From Streptomyces kronopolitis (lineage in GTDB: Bacteria; Actinomycetota; Actinomycetes; Streptomycetales; Streptomycetaceae), in contig NZ_BMND01000001.1 of NCBI RefSeq assembly GCF_014646275.1, forward strand, positions 248,001 through 312,000: a DNA stretch of 64,000 nucleotides, given 5' to 3'. A program made the position numbers and the translations under genes. The notes below the pieces were generated by a model. It worked only from the letters and a program-made list of their open reading frames with translations. It did no database searches and was not told the DNA's origin. This document shows, piece after piece, positions 40,461-48,473 of the stretch (position 1 is the first letter of the stretch; the number at the start of each line of letters is the position of its first letter).

Positions 40461-41903
40461 TCAGCCCCGTGGCGAGAGGGTCACCGTGACCCGTCCGGAG
40501 GCACCCGGCTCGGTCGTCACCAGGATCGTGCCTCGCTCCCCGACCGGTACGGTACGCGGCCGAGCCGTGGCCGGGCCGCGTACCGACACCTGCCATCCCT
40601 CGGCCGCGGGCGGCGCGGACAACTCGCTGACGTCGGGCCGCCGTACGGCGTCGTAGACGAGGCGGAACGTCCGCGTCGTGGGGTCGTAGTGCTGCGCGCG
40701 CACCGTGCCGGCGACGGCGGGGGCATAGGGACGTGCGGTCTGCTCCTTGTTGGCCAGGAAGCGGCCGTCCTTGTCGACGGCGCAGTACCCGCCGCCGTAG
40801 CACCACACATAGCCCGCCCAGCCGGAGCTGTAGCGGTCCAGGGAGCCGAGGGCATCGCCGTAGAAGCGCGCCATGTGGGGCAGCGAGCTGTCCCGGGGAC
40901 CCCACTCGCCGACGACGACCGGCAGGTGATGTGCGCTCGGGTACCCGACGACGGCGTTCTCGTAGGCCTCCATCCAGTGCGCCGCGGGGTCGTAGTCGCC
41001 GCCGGCTTCCATCGTGGCGTTGTAGAAGTGCGGCGCGTAGACCACCTTCGGGTCGTGTATCCGGCCGAGGCCCGTGGGCAGCCCCTCGCCGACGATCGGG
41101 GTCGGTTCGACGAACAGCCGGTGGCGCCGGTCGACCGTGCGGATCGCGCTCGCGATCCGGTCGTACATCGGAGTCAGCTGCTCGGACTCGATGCGATGGG
41201 CGGCGGCCGGAAGGTCCTCGCCCGCGCGCATCCGCCCCATGGGCTCGTTGATCAGGTCATACCCGAACACGGCGGGGTGGTGGGCGAAGCGCCGGGCGAG
41301 GACCTGCCACATGCGGGCCTGGGCCCGCTGGAGGTCGCTGTCCTCGTAGAGGTGCTCGAAGGCCGCCTGCACCGCGGGCTCGAAGTACTCCCCGAACCAG
41401 TCGTCCGGGTGCGGTGTGAAGGGCAGCCCGTCGGTGCGGGTCGCCCACTCGGGGATGCCCCGGTGGCCGAACGCGGGCCCGTAGACGTCCTGGTGGGCGT
41501 CGATGACCACCCTGATGTGCCAGCGCTGTGCCCAGTTCAGTACCCGTTCGATCTTACCGAGATAGCGCGCGCTGTAGTGGCCGGGACGCGGTTCCAGGTC
41601 GTCCCAGAAGACCAGCAGGCGCGCGAAGTCGAAGCCCTGCGCGTGCAGATCGCGGAAGTGCCGCGGGGTGATGGCGCTGAGGGCGTCGGCCCCGCGGTGC
41701 GACTTGTCCTCGATGTTCCAGCCGCGCAGGGTGAGCGTGCGCCCGCGGTCGTCGGTGAGCGGCGGCGGTAACGGTGCGGCCGACGACGCGGGCGACGGTG
41801 GGGACGAAGGGGGCGGCGCCGCGTCCGCGCGTACTGCGGCCGGTACGAGCAGTGCGCCGACGGCGACCAGCGCCATCCCCGCCTTGACGATGAATCCGCT
41901 CAT
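40461..41903 (-). CDS. Secreted GH5 glycosidase, endoglycoceramidase-like
   Basis: A 480-residue exported glycoside hydrolase. Residues 1-28 form a signal peptide, followed by a Pro/Ser-rich spacer. The TIM barrel starts GRTLTLRGWNIEDKSH and contains VIDAHQDVY, the acid/base glutamate in DLINEP and the nucleophile in VVGEWG. The C-terminal 80 residues form a beta-rich domain, as in endoglycoceramidases, which cut the glycan from ceramide glycolipids. A related sterol or acyl glucosidase activity is possible. The ATG (codon 41901-41903) follows CTGGAGGG. It is apparently monocistronic. Confidence 0.88.
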   Translation of the reverse strand: MSGFIVKAGMALVAVGALLVPAAVRADAAPPPSSPPSPASSAAPLPPPLTDDRGRTLTLRGWNIEDKSHRGADALSAITPRHFRDLHAQGFDFARLLVFWDDLEPRPGHYSARYLGKIERVLNWAQRWHIRVVIDAHQDVYGPAFGHRGIPEWATRTDGLPFTPHPDDWFGEYFEPAVQAAFEHLYEDSDLQRAQARMWQVLARRFAHHPAVFGYDLINEPMGRMRAGEDLPAAAHRIESEQLTPMYDRIASAIRTVDRRHRLFVEPTPIVGEGLPTGLGRIHDPKVVYAPHFYNATMEAGGDYDPAAHWMEAYENAVVGYPSAHHLPVVVGEWGPRDSSLPHMARFYGDALGSLDRYSSGWAGYVWCYGGGYCAVDKDGRFLANKEQTARPYAPAVAGTVRAQHYDPTTRTFRLVYDAVRRPDVSELSAPPAAEGWQVSVRGPATARPRTVPVGERGTILVTTEPGASGRVTVTLSPRG

Positions 41904-41969
41904 GACCAGAGCCCTCCAGGCTTCGCACTGACACGGACGTACACCGGGCTGACACGCACCGCACACCTC

Positions 41970-42022
41970 GACATCGAGACGACATCGAGACCGACATCGA
42001 GACCGACATCGAGACCGACATC
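41970..42022. repeat. 12-bp tandem repeat upstream of GH5
   Basis: The unit GACATCGAGACC is repeated about 4.4 times: one 11-nt copy, three perfect copies and a half copy. It lies about 70 nt upstream of the GH5 start, in the likely promoter or leader, so copy number could affect expression by slippage. Confidence 0.75.
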
Positions 42023-42104
42023 CCTCGACACCGGCCTCCGAAGAGATGGCCCGCAGCGCTTCCCGCCAAACCCACGGGGGAGGCGAGGAAAGCCGGTGTA
42101 GCAC

Positions 42105-42135
42105 GTCAACACCGGCCCCGAGCTGCTGTGTTGAC
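42105..42135. promoter_or_regulatory. 8-bp inverted repeat in the GH5 upstream region
   Basis: GTCAACAC (42105-42112) and GTGTTGAC (42128-42135) form a perfect inverted repeat with a 15-nt spacer. Each arm contains a TTGAC on one strand, so it could combine -35 elements or an operator. The rest of the gap 41904-42253 (350 nt) has no gene. Confidence 0.4.
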
Positions 42136-42253
42136 CGGGTGTCGACCGACCCGGGGGTGGGCGCTGCGGCCGAAATGTGTCAGCCGGCCGATGGCCGAAG
42201 AAGGGGCATGGCTCGGCACCACCCGTGGCCTGACGAGTCCGCGGGCTATCCCT

Positions 42254-42619
42254 CTACGGGGTGCCGTGGTCGTCGTCGAGGAAGCGAAGCAGCACAGCGG
42301 CCTCGGCGCGGAGCCGCGTGACGTGATCCGCATGCGCGGGCGCACTCAACTGCGTTGCGGAGTCCAGCCGTTCGGCGGCCTCGGCTCGCACGATGTCCGC
42401 CACGGCGCGCTCACTCAGGTCACGGCGTGCCGCCTCTGTGACACCGACCCCGGCCGGTGTGTGCTCCAGCGCCCCACCCCGCAGCTCCGCTTCGCCCACG
42501 GGCACCGCCTCCGCGTTGTCCAGCGCGGCGAGTGTGGCACGCAGGGCGCTCACCGCGACCTTGTCACGAGCACGCATCGCTTCCGGAAGGGCTTCACGCA
42601 TACGAACACGAAGGGACAT
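42254..42619 (-). CDS. YqeY/GatB-like domain protein
   Basis: A 121-residue helical protein that opens MSLRVRMREALPEAMRARDKV, the hallmark of the YqeY family, whose fold matches the tRNA-binding tail of GatB. It is shorter than typical YqeY (about 150), ending RLRAEAAVLLRFLDDD. The function is unproven; a link with tRNA-dependent amidation or translation has been suggested for the family. Confidence 0.8.
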   Translation of the reverse strand: MSLRVRMREALPEAMRARDKVAVSALRATLAALDNAEAVPVGEAELRGGALEHTPAGVGVTEAARRDLSERAVADIVRAEAAERLDSATQLSAPAHADHVTRLRAEAAVLLRFLDDDHGTP

Positions 42620-42929
42620 GCCAGGACCCTATGGCAGTGCTCCGGTGCCCACAACGCAATACCGCCACAGCACCAGCCCCCCACCAACTGGGCTTAGAAT
42701 CGGGGCAGTTCATCAAGCTTCCGTCCGCCCATACACCTGCTGGGCGACATCGCCGAACACCGGGCCGTACATGTGAGTGCTGTCCGAGAGCCCGTCACCG
42801 GACACACACCTGCCGGGTCAGCGGGTGGAAATCCGGTTGAGCCCCGGTTGATCACGTGGCAGGCTCGCCCGCCATGACTCGGCGATGACATCAGGTGTCT
42901 CGGCGGACAGCACTGACTGAGGTGGGCCC
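42620..42929. other. 310-nt gap, no convincing gene
   Basis: It lies between divergent genes. Short open frames here, including a cysteine-rich one on the minus strand at 42694-42936, lack a ribosome site and match nothing recognisable. The stretch should hold promoters for both flanking genes. Confidence 0.4.
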
Positions 42930-43364
42930 ATGGCATCGATCAAGCAGTTCCAAGTCACCTTCGACTGCGCGGAACCTGAGCTGGTCGCTCGCTTCTGGTG
43001 CGAGGTGTTGGGGTACGTCGTGCCGCCGCCACCGCAGGGTTTCGCCACCTGGGACGAGTTCGACCGCTCGCTGCCGGCTGAGCAGCAGGGTTCGGCGTTC
43101 GCCTGCGTCGACCCCTCGGGGGTGGGCCCGCGGCTGTTCTTCCAGCGCGTACCTGAAGGCAAGGCCGTCAAGAATCGGGTGCACCTCGACGTGCGGGTCG
43201 GCACGGGGCTCGTGGGGGAAGAGCGCCTCGCCGCACTCGAAGCCGAGTGCGCACGACTGGTCGCACTCGGCGCGGTGCGCGTGCGGTTGCTGCCTGCCGA
43301 TGACGACAACGAGTCGTGCCTCGTGATGCAGGACATCGAGGGCAACGAGTTCTGTCTCGACTGA
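42930..43364 (+). CDS. VOC family protein
   Basis: A 144-residue VOC-fold protein of the same group as the one at 39939: it begins FQVTFDCAEPELVARFWCEVLGY and ends VMQDIEGNEFCLD, with the conserved RLFFQRVPEGKAVKNRVHLDV middle spread across about 68-90. ATG at 42930 follows GAGGTGGG. Function unknown. Confidence 0.88.
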   Translation: MASIKQFQVTFDCAEPELVARFWCEVLGYVVPPPPQGFATWDEFDRSLPAEQQGSAFACVDPSGVGPRLFFQRVPEGKAVKNRVHLDVRVGTGLVGEERLAALEAECARLVALGAVRVRLLPADDDNESCLVMQDIEGNEFCLD

Positions 43365-43399
43365 GGGCCGCACACCGGCCCGAGTCCCTTCGGCCCCGT

Positions 43400-43774
43400 T
43401 CAGCCCAGGAGTGCCGTGGCGAGGGCGGTGGCGAGGTACGCGGTGCCCAGACCGGCGAGGACGCTGACGACCGCGTTGGCGGCGGCGAAGTACTTCGCGC
43501 CGGTCTCGGCCAGCCGCAGGCTCTCGAAGGAGAAGGTGGAGTAGGTGCTCAGCGTCGCGCACAGACCGGGCCCGATCAGATGCTGCAGCGCCTGGGGGAC
43601 GGTGGTGGCGGTCGCGGCGCCGGTGAGGAAGCCCAGCCCCGCGCAGGCGGCGAGGTTGACGCTGAACGTGCCCCACGGGAAGACGGTGTCGTGGCGGGCC
43701 TGCACGGCCCGGTCGGTGAGGTAGCGCAGCGGGGCGCCGATGATCGCGCCGACGATGACCATCAGCCAGTTCAC
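43400..43774 (-). CDS. crcB: CrcB/Fluc fluoride exporter subunit
   Basis: A 124-residue membrane protein of the CrcB family, which forms dimeric channels that export fluoride. It has four hydrophobic segments, the early [29 protein letters not shown] with the family asparagine, and STYSTFSFE. The start is GTG (codon 43772-43774) and overlaps the preceding crcB by 4 nt, so the two subunits probably form a heterodimer. Confidence 0.92.
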   Translation of the reverse strand: MNWLMVIVGAIIGAPLRYLTDRAVQARHDTVFPWGTFSVNLAACAGLGFLTGAATATTVPQALQHLIGPGLCATLSTYSTFSFESLRLAETGAKYFAAANAVVSVLAGLGTAYLATALATALLG

Positions 43775-44301
43775 GACCGCCCCCGCTCCGCGTCGGCATG
43801 CGGAAGGACGGCGAGGCGGGTGAGGGCGGCGGTGGCCCAGACCGCTCCGAAGGAGGCCAGCAGGGTGCCGGCCGCGTACAGCACCCCGGTGCCCGGGTGG
43901 CCTCCCACCAGCAGGCGCTGGGTGTCGAGGGTACTGGTGGAGAAGGTCGTGTAGCCGCCCAGGACGCCGGTGCCCAGGAACGGCCGCATCAGCGGGTGCA
44001 CGGCGAAGCGTTCGGTGATCAGGACCATCAGCACGCCCATGGCGGCGCAGCCGGTGACGTTGACCCAGAACGTGGTCCACGGGAACGCGGCGGGCGCGGT
44101 GGGCCAGAGCACCGAGGCACCGTAGCGCGCGCAGGCGCCGATCACCCCGCCGGCGGCGATCGCGGTGAGGATCGCGGCGTGCTTGCGTGCGGGTGTCCGG
44201 CCCGCCCGGCTTGGCCATGGGTCGATCGCGGTGTCCGGGTCGACGGGCTCGGCCGCCCAGTCGCCCGGCCGGGGCGCGGGGCCGTCGTGTTCGCTGGTCA
44301 C
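43771..44301 (-). CDS. crcB: CrcB/Fluc fluoride exporter subunit with N-terminal extension
   Basis: A 176-residue CrcB protein. Residues about 1-42 are a hydrophilic extension not needed for the fold; the membrane part follows with [28 protein letters not shown] and [12 protein letters not shown]. The GTG start (codon 44299-44301) follows GGTAGGAG. It is first of a two-gene operon with the second crcB, translationally coupled, and divergent from a DUF190 gene. Confidence 0.92.
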   Translation of the reverse strand: MTSEHDGPAPRPGDWAAEPVDPDTAIDPWPSRAGRTPARKHAAILTAIAAGGVIGACARYGASVLWPTAPAAFPWTTFWVNVTGCAAMGVLMVLITERFAVHPLMRPFLGTGVLGGYTTFSTSTLDTQRLLVGGHPGTGVLYAAGTLLASFGAVWATAALTRLAVLPHADAERGRS

Positions 44302-44640
44302 GGGCAATCTCCTACCTGACGTCGATCCGGCGCGCGGGATCGGCGCGCCGTTCAGGCAGGGACCGTTGGCGGCGGTGTCGCCGCGGTTGGGTACGGCGGG
44401 CCCCACCGCCGTACAGCCGCGCCCTCTCACGGGCCGGCTGCGCCATACAGGGTACCCAGCGTTGCTGCCGGTGGGCCGTGGGGGTCCTTTGGGGGGCTCC
44501 GGGACCGTGTGGGCTCGTCCTGCCGAGCCTTTGCCCCGGACACCGCGCGGCGGTGAGCCCCGCCGTGCCACCGTCGCGGCAAAATGCCGCCAACGGTCCC
44601 TCCTGAGCAACACGTCATCGAGAGTCCAAGGGAGCCAGCG
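44302..44640. promoter_or_regulatory. Divergent region crcB / DUF190 with a 9-bp palindrome
   Basis: A perfect inverted repeat GTACGGCGG (44391-44399) and CCGCCGTAC (44406-44414), with a 6-nt spacer, stands in the middle of the gap and could be an operator or hairpin. I looked for the fluoride riboswitch consensus on both strands and did not see it. Confidence 0.4.
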
Positions 44641-44988
44641 ATGCGGCTGAGCGGTACCGCACTGCGCGTGACGATCTTCATCGGTGAGAACGACATCTGG
44701 CACCACAAGCCGGTGTACTCAGAGATCGTGCACCGGGCGCACAAGGCCGGGCTGGCGGGGGCTTCGGTCTTCCGCGGCATCGAGGGCTACGGCGCCTCCT
44801 CGCTGATCCATACCACCCGACTGCTGTCGCTGAGCGAGGATCTGCCGGTCGCCGTCGTCATCGTCGACGACGAAGAACGCATTCGTGCCTTCCTGCCGCA
44901 GCTCGATGAACTGGTCAGCGAGGGGCTGGTGATCCTCGACGACTGCGAGGTCATCCGCTACGTCGGTCGCACCCAGGCAGATACCTGA
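44641..44988 (+). CDS. DUF190 (PII-like) protein
   Basis: A 115-residue DUF190 protein with a ferredoxin-like, PII-related fold. Typical features are [25 protein letters not shown] split across residues 12-36, the [12 protein letters not shown] loop, and [17 protein letters not shown]190 genes often neighbour crcB, so a role in sensing or tuning fluoride export is likely but unproven. ATG follows CCAAGGGAG. Confidence 0.9.
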   Translation: MRLSGTALRVTIFIGENDIWHHKPVYSEIVHRAHKAGLAGASVFRGIEGYGASSLIHTTRLLSLSEDLPVAVVIVDDEERIRAFLPQLDELVSEGLVILDDCEVIRYVGRTQADT

Positions 44989-45091
44989 ACCGGCCGGCCA
45001 TGGCGCCTGGTGGGTAGGGTACGAAGTGACTCATGGGGCTGGTGCGGTGTTCCGGTCCGCTCCATGGCCTGGCTACTGAAGGAAGTGTGCT

Positions 45092-45499
45092 GTGCCGCGT
45101 ACGACGTTTCAGCCCGAGGCCCTGTTCCGCAGCCGTCCGTGGGGGTTCTCCCAGGTCGCGGTGTCCCCGCCCGGGAAGATCGTCAACATCGCGGGCCAGG
45201 TCGCGTGGGACCGCAACCACGAGGTGACGGCGGTGGGGCGGGAGGCGCAGCTCCGCCAGGCGCTCCAGCATGTGTTCATCGCCCTCGAAGAGGTCGGCGG
45301 CACCCCGGATGACATTCAGATCCTCCGGCTCTACCTTCCGAACTTCGAGTCCGGCCCCGAGGCGGATGTGATCGGCCGCGTCCTGGTCGACGTATTCGGA
45401 ACGGAGAACCCGCCCCCGTCCTCATGGATCGGCGTGCAGGGCCTGGCGCAGCCCGAATACCTCGTCGAGGTCGAAGCCATGGCGGTCGTTCCGGAGTAA
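45092..45499 (+). CDS. RidA/YjgF-family protein
   Basis: A 135-residue RidA-family protein, which usually hydrolyses reactive enamine/imine intermediates. Features are VNIAGQVAWD, the QALQHVFIALEEVG helix and the closing PEYLVEVEAMAVV strand. The arginine typical of active RidA sits in a stretch reading LYLPNF here, so the protein belongs to a divergent subgroup and its deaminase activity is uncertain. GTG at 45092 follows AAGGAAG. Confidence 0.88.
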   Translation: MPRTTFQPEALFRSRPWGFSQVAVSPPGKIVNIAGQVAWDRNHEVTAVGREAQLRQALQHVFIALEEVGGTPDDIQILRLYLPNFESGPEADVIGRVLVDVFGTENPPPSSWIGVQGLAQPEYLVEVEAMAVVPE

Positions 45500-45627
45500 C
45501 ACGCGCGAGACCGGCGATGGCGAGCGCGGCCCGGCGGGCCAGGAAAGCGCGACGGTAAAGACCGAGCCCTCGGTCAGGGACCGAATCCACGGACAGGAAA
45601 CCAAGCCCCCGACCCGGAAAACACAAA

Positions 45628-45654
45628 GGCAAGGAGGAATTCCCACTCCTTGCC
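45628..45654 (+). terminator. Hairpin terminator upstream of the rifamycin-response locus
   Basis: GGCAAGGAG (45628-45636) and CTCCTTGCC (45646-45654) form a perfect 9-bp stem with a 9-nt loop, insulating helR from the RidA gene. Confidence 0.65.
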
Positions 45655-45677
45655 ACTCTCAACTTATAGCGCACCGG

Positions 45678-45696
45678 GGGGCTTGCGGCAAGGCCC
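45678..45696. promoter_or_regulatory. Rifamycin-associated element (RAE)
   Basis: GGGGCTTGCGGCAAGGCCC is a 19-bp imperfect inverted repeat that, as I recall the published element, matches the RAE found ahead of rifamycin-inactivation genes in actinomycetes. TTGCGG inside it (45684-45689) and CACAAT (45708-45713) are spaced 18 nt apart and could be the promoter. It lies 214 nt before helR, with the 49-codon glycosyltransferase-like ORF in between. Confidence 0.85.
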
Positions 45697-45756
45697 TGGT
45701 GGTCGGGCACAATCGCGGGCCGAAGTCGGAACCTGCGGAAAAGGGAGATTCGCGAA

Positions 45757-45906
45757 GTGCGTGTATTGCTGTCGGTTGAGGGATGGTGCGGGGACGTCGA
45801 GCCGGTGGCGGGACGCGTACCGCGGGGGCAGGTGCGGGCGCTCGGCGCCGCATCGCGGGTGTGCCTGCCGTCGGCCGTCATGGCCGCGGCCCCGGAACGG
45901 AGCTGA
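45757..45906 (+). pseudogene. 49-codon ORF resembling a glycosyltransferase N-terminus
   Basis: A GTG at 45757, behind AAGGGAG, opens a 49-codon frame that closes 4 nt before helR. Its beginning, MRVLLSVEGWCGDVEPV, then RALGA and RVCLPSA, follows the first strand-loop-helix-strand of antibiotic GT1 glycosyltransferases (typical form MRVLLS..GSRGDVEP...RALGAEVRVCAPP). RAEs commonly precede rifamycin glycosyltransferase genes, so this is probably the remnant of such a gene after an internal deletion, or a leader peptide derived from it. It should still be translated and may couple to helR. It cannot be an active enzyme. Confidence 0.65.
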
Positions 45907-45910
45907 GGAC

Positions 45911-48061
45911 ATGTCCCCTCAGACCACGACGACCAGCGCGTTCGCCCTTCCCGAGCAGCTCGCCGCCAAGGCCGACCCGGCGCTGATCGACGGCGACGAG
46001 CAGCACTTCGCGGCCGTCTCGGAGAGCCTGACGCAGACCATCGCCGAACTGTCCGGCCGTCTCGATGCCGCGCGCAAGGCACCCGGCGGCCTCGGCCGGG
46101 CGGCGATGGACCGGGACACCGAGGTCCACCAGCTGACCGGCCGCCTGCGCGCCCTGCATCGCTTCGGACTGGACCTGTGCCTGGGGCACTTCGTCCGTAC
46201 GGACAACGCCGAGACCATGTACATCGGACGCCTCGGCCTCACCGACAGCACGGGGCGCCGGCTGCTGGTCGACTGGCGTTCCCCGGCGGCCGAGCCGTTC
46301 TTCGCGGCGACCCACGCGCACCCGATGGGGCTGGCGAGCCGCCGCCGGTACCGCTGGACCCGCGGCCGGATCAGCGACTACTGGGACGAGGTGTTCACCG
46401 CCGACGGGCGCGAGGGGCACGCCGCGCTCGACGACCAGTCCGCGTTCATCGCCGGGCTCGGCGGCAGCCGCTCGGCCCGGATGCGCGATGTGCTCGCCAC
46501 CATCCAGGCCGACCAGGACGCCGTCATCCGGGCGGGATCCCGCGGTGCGCTCGTCGTCGACGGCGGTCCGGGGACGGGCAAGACCGTCGTCGCGCTGCAC
46601 CGCGCCGCCCACCTCCTCTACTCCGATCCCCGCCTCGGCCACCGCAAGGGAGGCGTGCTGTTCGTCGGTCCGAGCCGGCCGTACCTGGCCTATGTCGCCG
46701 ATGTCCTGCCCAGTCTCGGCGAGGAGGGCGTGCAGACCTGCATCCTGCGCGACCTCGTCCCCGAGGGAGCCGGCGCGGTGACCGAGCGCGACCCGGACGT
46801 GGCCCGGCTGAAGTCGTCCGCGGACCTGGTGATGGCGATCGAGCCGGCTGTCGGCCTCTACGAGGAGCCGCCGACCGAGGGGATGACGGTCTCCAGCCAC
46901 TGGTCCGACCTCTGGCTGAGTGCCGACGACTGGGCGGCGGGGTTCGACGCGGTGGAACCCGGTACCCCGCACAACGAGGCGCGCGACCAGATCCGGGAGG
47001 AGCTGCTCACGATCCTGATGGACAAGGACAGCAGTGACGCCCCGCCCGAGTTGCTGAAGCGGTCGCTGCTGCAGAACCGGGAGCTGAACCGGACCCTCAA
47101 CCGCGCGTGGCCGATGCTCGACGCGGGTGAGCTCGTCGGCGACCTGTGGTCGGTGCCCGCCTACCTGCGCAAGTGCGCTCCCGGGCTCGGCCTCGACGAG
47201 GTACGTGCGTTGCAGCGTGCGGACGCCCAGGCCTGGACGGTGTCCGACCTGCCGCTCCTGGACGCGGCGCGGCTGCGGCTCGGCGACCCGGAGGTGTCAC
47301 GGCGCAAGCGTCGGCGCGATGCCTTTGTCGCCGCCGAACGTGCCCGCAGGGCCGACGTCATCGACGGCCTGCTGCGGGCCGACGACGGTGAGGGCGCGGT
47401 GACCATGCTGCACGGGCAGGACCTCCAGGACACTCTCATCGACGAGAGCGCACTGCCGGGCGCGGACCCCGAACCGCTCGCCGGCCCGTTCGCGCACATC
47501 ATCGTGGACGAGGCGCAGGAACTGACCGACGCCGAATGGCAGATGCTGCTCCAGCGCTGCCCGTCCCGGAGCTTCACCATCGTCGGCGACCGCGCCCAGG
47601 CCAGGCACGGATTCACCGAGTCGTGGCAGGAACGGCTGGAGCGGGTCGGTCTCGCCCGGAGCACCGTGGCCTCCCTGAACATCAACTACCGCACGCCGGA
47701 AGAGGTCATGACGGAGGCCGAGGGGGTCATCCGGGCCGCGCTCCCGGACGCCAATGTGCCGACCTCCATCCGCCGCAGCGGCCTCCCCGTCGTCCACGGA
47801 TCGGTTGCCGACCGTGACTCGATCCTGGACACCTGGCTGGGCACCCATGCGGAGGGGATCGCCTGCGTCATCGGCGATCCCACGTTCCGGGCGACGCCCC
47901 GCGTCCGGTCGCTGACCCCGGAGCTGTCGAAGGGGCTGGAGTTCGACCTGGTCGTCCTCGTCGACCCGGAGGCGTACGGCGACGGCATCGAAGGAGCGGT
48001 CGACCGCTATGTCGCGATGACCCGGGCGACCCGGCAGCTCGTCATCCTCACCAGCTCCTGA
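45911..48061 (+). CDS. helR: HelR, HelD-type RNA polymerase-recycling ATPase (rifamycin tolerance)
   Basis: A 716-residue UvrD-like superfamily-1 ATPase. It has a coiled N-terminal region (about 25-90), Walker A GGPGTGKT (218-225), Walker B VDEAQEL near 534, VGDRAQ near 563, NINYRTPEEV near 593 and a final VAMTRATRQL. HelD-type proteins push stalled RNA polymerase off DNA, and streptomycete HelR displaces rifamycin from the polymerase, giving tolerance. The upstream RAE makes rifamycin-inducible expression likely. ATG at 45911 follows GGAGCTGAGGAC, 4 nt after the small ORF. No rifamycin-modifying enzyme lies nearby. Confidence 0.93.
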   Translation: MSPQTTTTSAFALPEQLAAKADPALIDGDEQHFAAVSESLTQTIAELSGRLDAARKAPGGLGRAAMDRDTEVHQLTGRLRALHRFGLDLCLGHFVRTDNAETMYIGRLGLTDSTGRRLLVDWRSPAAEPFFAATHAHPMGLASRRRYRWTRGRISDYWDEVFTADGREGHAALDDQSAFIAGLGGSRSARMRDVLATIQADQDAVIRAGSRGALVVDGGPGTGKTVVALHRAAHLLYSDPRLGHRKGGVLFVGPSRPYLAYVADVLPSLGEEGVQTCILRDLVPEGAGAVTERDPDVARLKSSADLVMAIEPAVGLYEEPPTEGMTVSSHWSDLWLSADDWAAGFDAVEPGTPHNEARDQIREELLTILMDKDSSDAPPELLKRSLLQNRELNRTLNRAWPMLDAGELVGDLWSVPAYLRKCAPGLGLDEVRALQRADAQAWTVSDLPLLDAARLRLGDPEVSRRKRRRDAFVAAERARRADVIDGLLRADDGEGAVTMLHGQDLQDTLIDESALPGADPEPLAGPFAHIIVDEAQELTDAEWQMLLQRCPSRSFTIVGDRAQARHGFTESWQERLERVGLARSTVASLNINYRTPEEVMTEAEGVIRAALPDANVPTSIRRSGLPVVHGSVADRDSILDTWLGTHAEGIACVIGDPTFRATPRVRSLTPELSKGLEFDLVVLVDPEAYGDGIEGAVDRYVAMTRATRQLVILTSS

Positions 48062-48122
48062 CGCCGGGCCGCGCGAGGTGACCGCCTCCCAGCTTCTCCC
48101 GGCCCGCTCCGGACGGCACCCG

Positions 48123-48473
48123 CTAGCCGAGACGCTCGGCCCAGTCCTGCGGGACCCGTCCCGCGGGGCCGGGGGTGGGCTGGTCGGCCGGGTGGCTCTC
48201 CGGGGGAGCCAGGGGTGGGCCCGAGGCGTATACCTCCGAGGTCTGGTAGCTGTAGAACCAGGCCTCGCCCGGTTCGAAGCTGCGGATCACCTGGTGCCCG
48301 GTGTCGCGCGCGTGGGCCGTCGCGTGCTTGGCGGGCGAGTCGTCGCAGCAGCCGATGTGGCCGCACTGTGCGCAGCGTCGCAGGTGGAACCACCAGCCGC
48401 CGTCGGCGTCACACTCGGTGCATCCGGTTCCGCTGGGCGGGACCGAGGGGTCGATTCCGTTCGGGGACGTCAT
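48123..48473 (-). CDS. UBP-type zinc finger protein
   Basis: A 116-residue protein built around a UBP zinc finger: C18, C21, C34, C37, C42, H50, H54 and H60 are the candidate ligands (GCTEC, RRCAQCGHIGCC, KHATAHARDTGH). In eukaryotes this domain binds the ubiquitin tail; bacterial copies in actinobacteria have no settled role. The C-terminal third is proline-rich. Its ATG overlaps the stop of the histidine kinase gene, so it is made with that kinase. Confidence 0.9.
   Translation of the reverse strand: MTSPNGIDPSVPPSGTGCTECDADGGWWFHLRRCAQCGHIGCCDDSPAKHATAHARDTGHQVIRSFEPGEAWFYSYQTSEVYASGPPLAPPESHPADQPTPGPAGRVPQDWAERLG

Noticed and set aside
42694..42936. Small cysteine-rich ORF on the minus strand
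   Set aside because: No ribosome site, overlaps the VOC gene start and has no family resemblance.
44302..44640. Fluoride riboswitch upstream of crcB or DUF190
   Set aside because: The consensus elements were not found on either strand by eye; only a simple palindrome is present.
45500..45760. N-terminal extension of HelR reading through the RAE region
   Set aside because: A good ribosome site precedes ATG 45911, and the extended residues are Arg/Cys-rich noise in a region that holds the terminator and promoter.
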